Origin: an uncultured Pseudomonadota bacterium | GTDB taxonomy: Bacteria > Myxococcota_A > UBA796 > CAJQPC01 | Direction: 5' to 3' | NCBI GenBank assembly: GCA_937915955.1 | Contig: CALGIB010000121.1 | Span: 1-6,359, forward strand | Length of the DNA stretch: 6,359 nt | Shown: in pieces, positions 6,274-6,359 of the stretch | Layout: every line of letters begins with the position of its first letter | Position numbering within the stretch: position 1 is the stretch's first letter | Notes under the pieces: generated by a model | The model's database searches: none | The model's input: only the letters and a program-made list of their open reading frames with translations | What the model was told of the DNA's origin: nothing | Translations under genes and position numbers: made by a program

Positions 6274-6359
6274 GAACCGAGGCAGTCCGAGGGGGTCTCC
6301 AGGCTGATCCGTCCGAGGTTGCCCGCGTTCAGATCATTCAGCAGGGCGTTCGCGGAGCG
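6270..6359 (-). CDS. C-terminal end of an unidentified gene (5' part outside the window)
   Basis: On the - strand the frame is open from the window edge for 29 codons and ends at TAA (6270-6272). The peptide includes ANALLNDLNAGNLGRISLE and ends in CLGS. About 25 of 29 codons end in G or C, like the genuine genes here. Its stop overlaps the TAG of the TfoX-like gene in the shared bases TTAG. Too little is visible for a family assignment; the call rests on codon use and on the tight convergent arrangement, so it could still be a chance frame. Confidence 0.45.
   Translation of the reverse strand, partial: RSANALLNDLNAGNLGRISLETPSDCLGS

Overview
The window is very GC-rich (by eye about 70%) with strong G/C bias at third codon positions. 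Three things point to a myxobacterium-like member of Myxococcota (former Deltaproteobacteria): a cysteine-rich lipoprotein carrying a phage-type self-processing domain, a variant WGR-domain protein, and the style of the small TfoX-like protein. This placement is inferred from gene style; no marker gene is present to settle it.

Left part (1-4421, + strand): three tightly packed genes that look like one transcription unit. The first is ppc (phosphoenolpyruvate carboxylase), essentially complete but probably starting just left of the window. Its stop codon overlaps the start of a 347-residue protein with a divergent WGR-like N-terminal domain (ATGA overlap). After 36 bp comes a small lipoprotein with eight cysteines, a C-terminal Peptidase S74 / endosialidase-chaperone-like domain that keeps the Ser-Lys pair, and a terminal coiled coil. 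No functional link between carbon fixation and the two downstream genes is evident.

Middle part (4431-5738, mostly - strand): a graveyard. A metallo-beta-lactamase-like (DUF4336-type) gene is broken by an early in-frame TGA and by an internal deletion with frameshift. Upstream of it lie about 260 bp with only faint coding traces. Next comes an IS630-family transposase from which at least two internal blocks, including the catalytic core, are missing. The upstream edge of this remnant carries a 20-bp-period direct repeat that runs into an 18-bp perfect palindrome. From 5739 to 5925 I see no convincing gene; a 19-codon reading frame on the - strand (5793-5852) is the only item and is not supported.

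Right part (5926-6359): a complete 115-residue TfoX N-terminal-domain protein on the + strand. Its stop codon overlaps the stop codon of a - strand gene of which only the last 29 codons are in the window.
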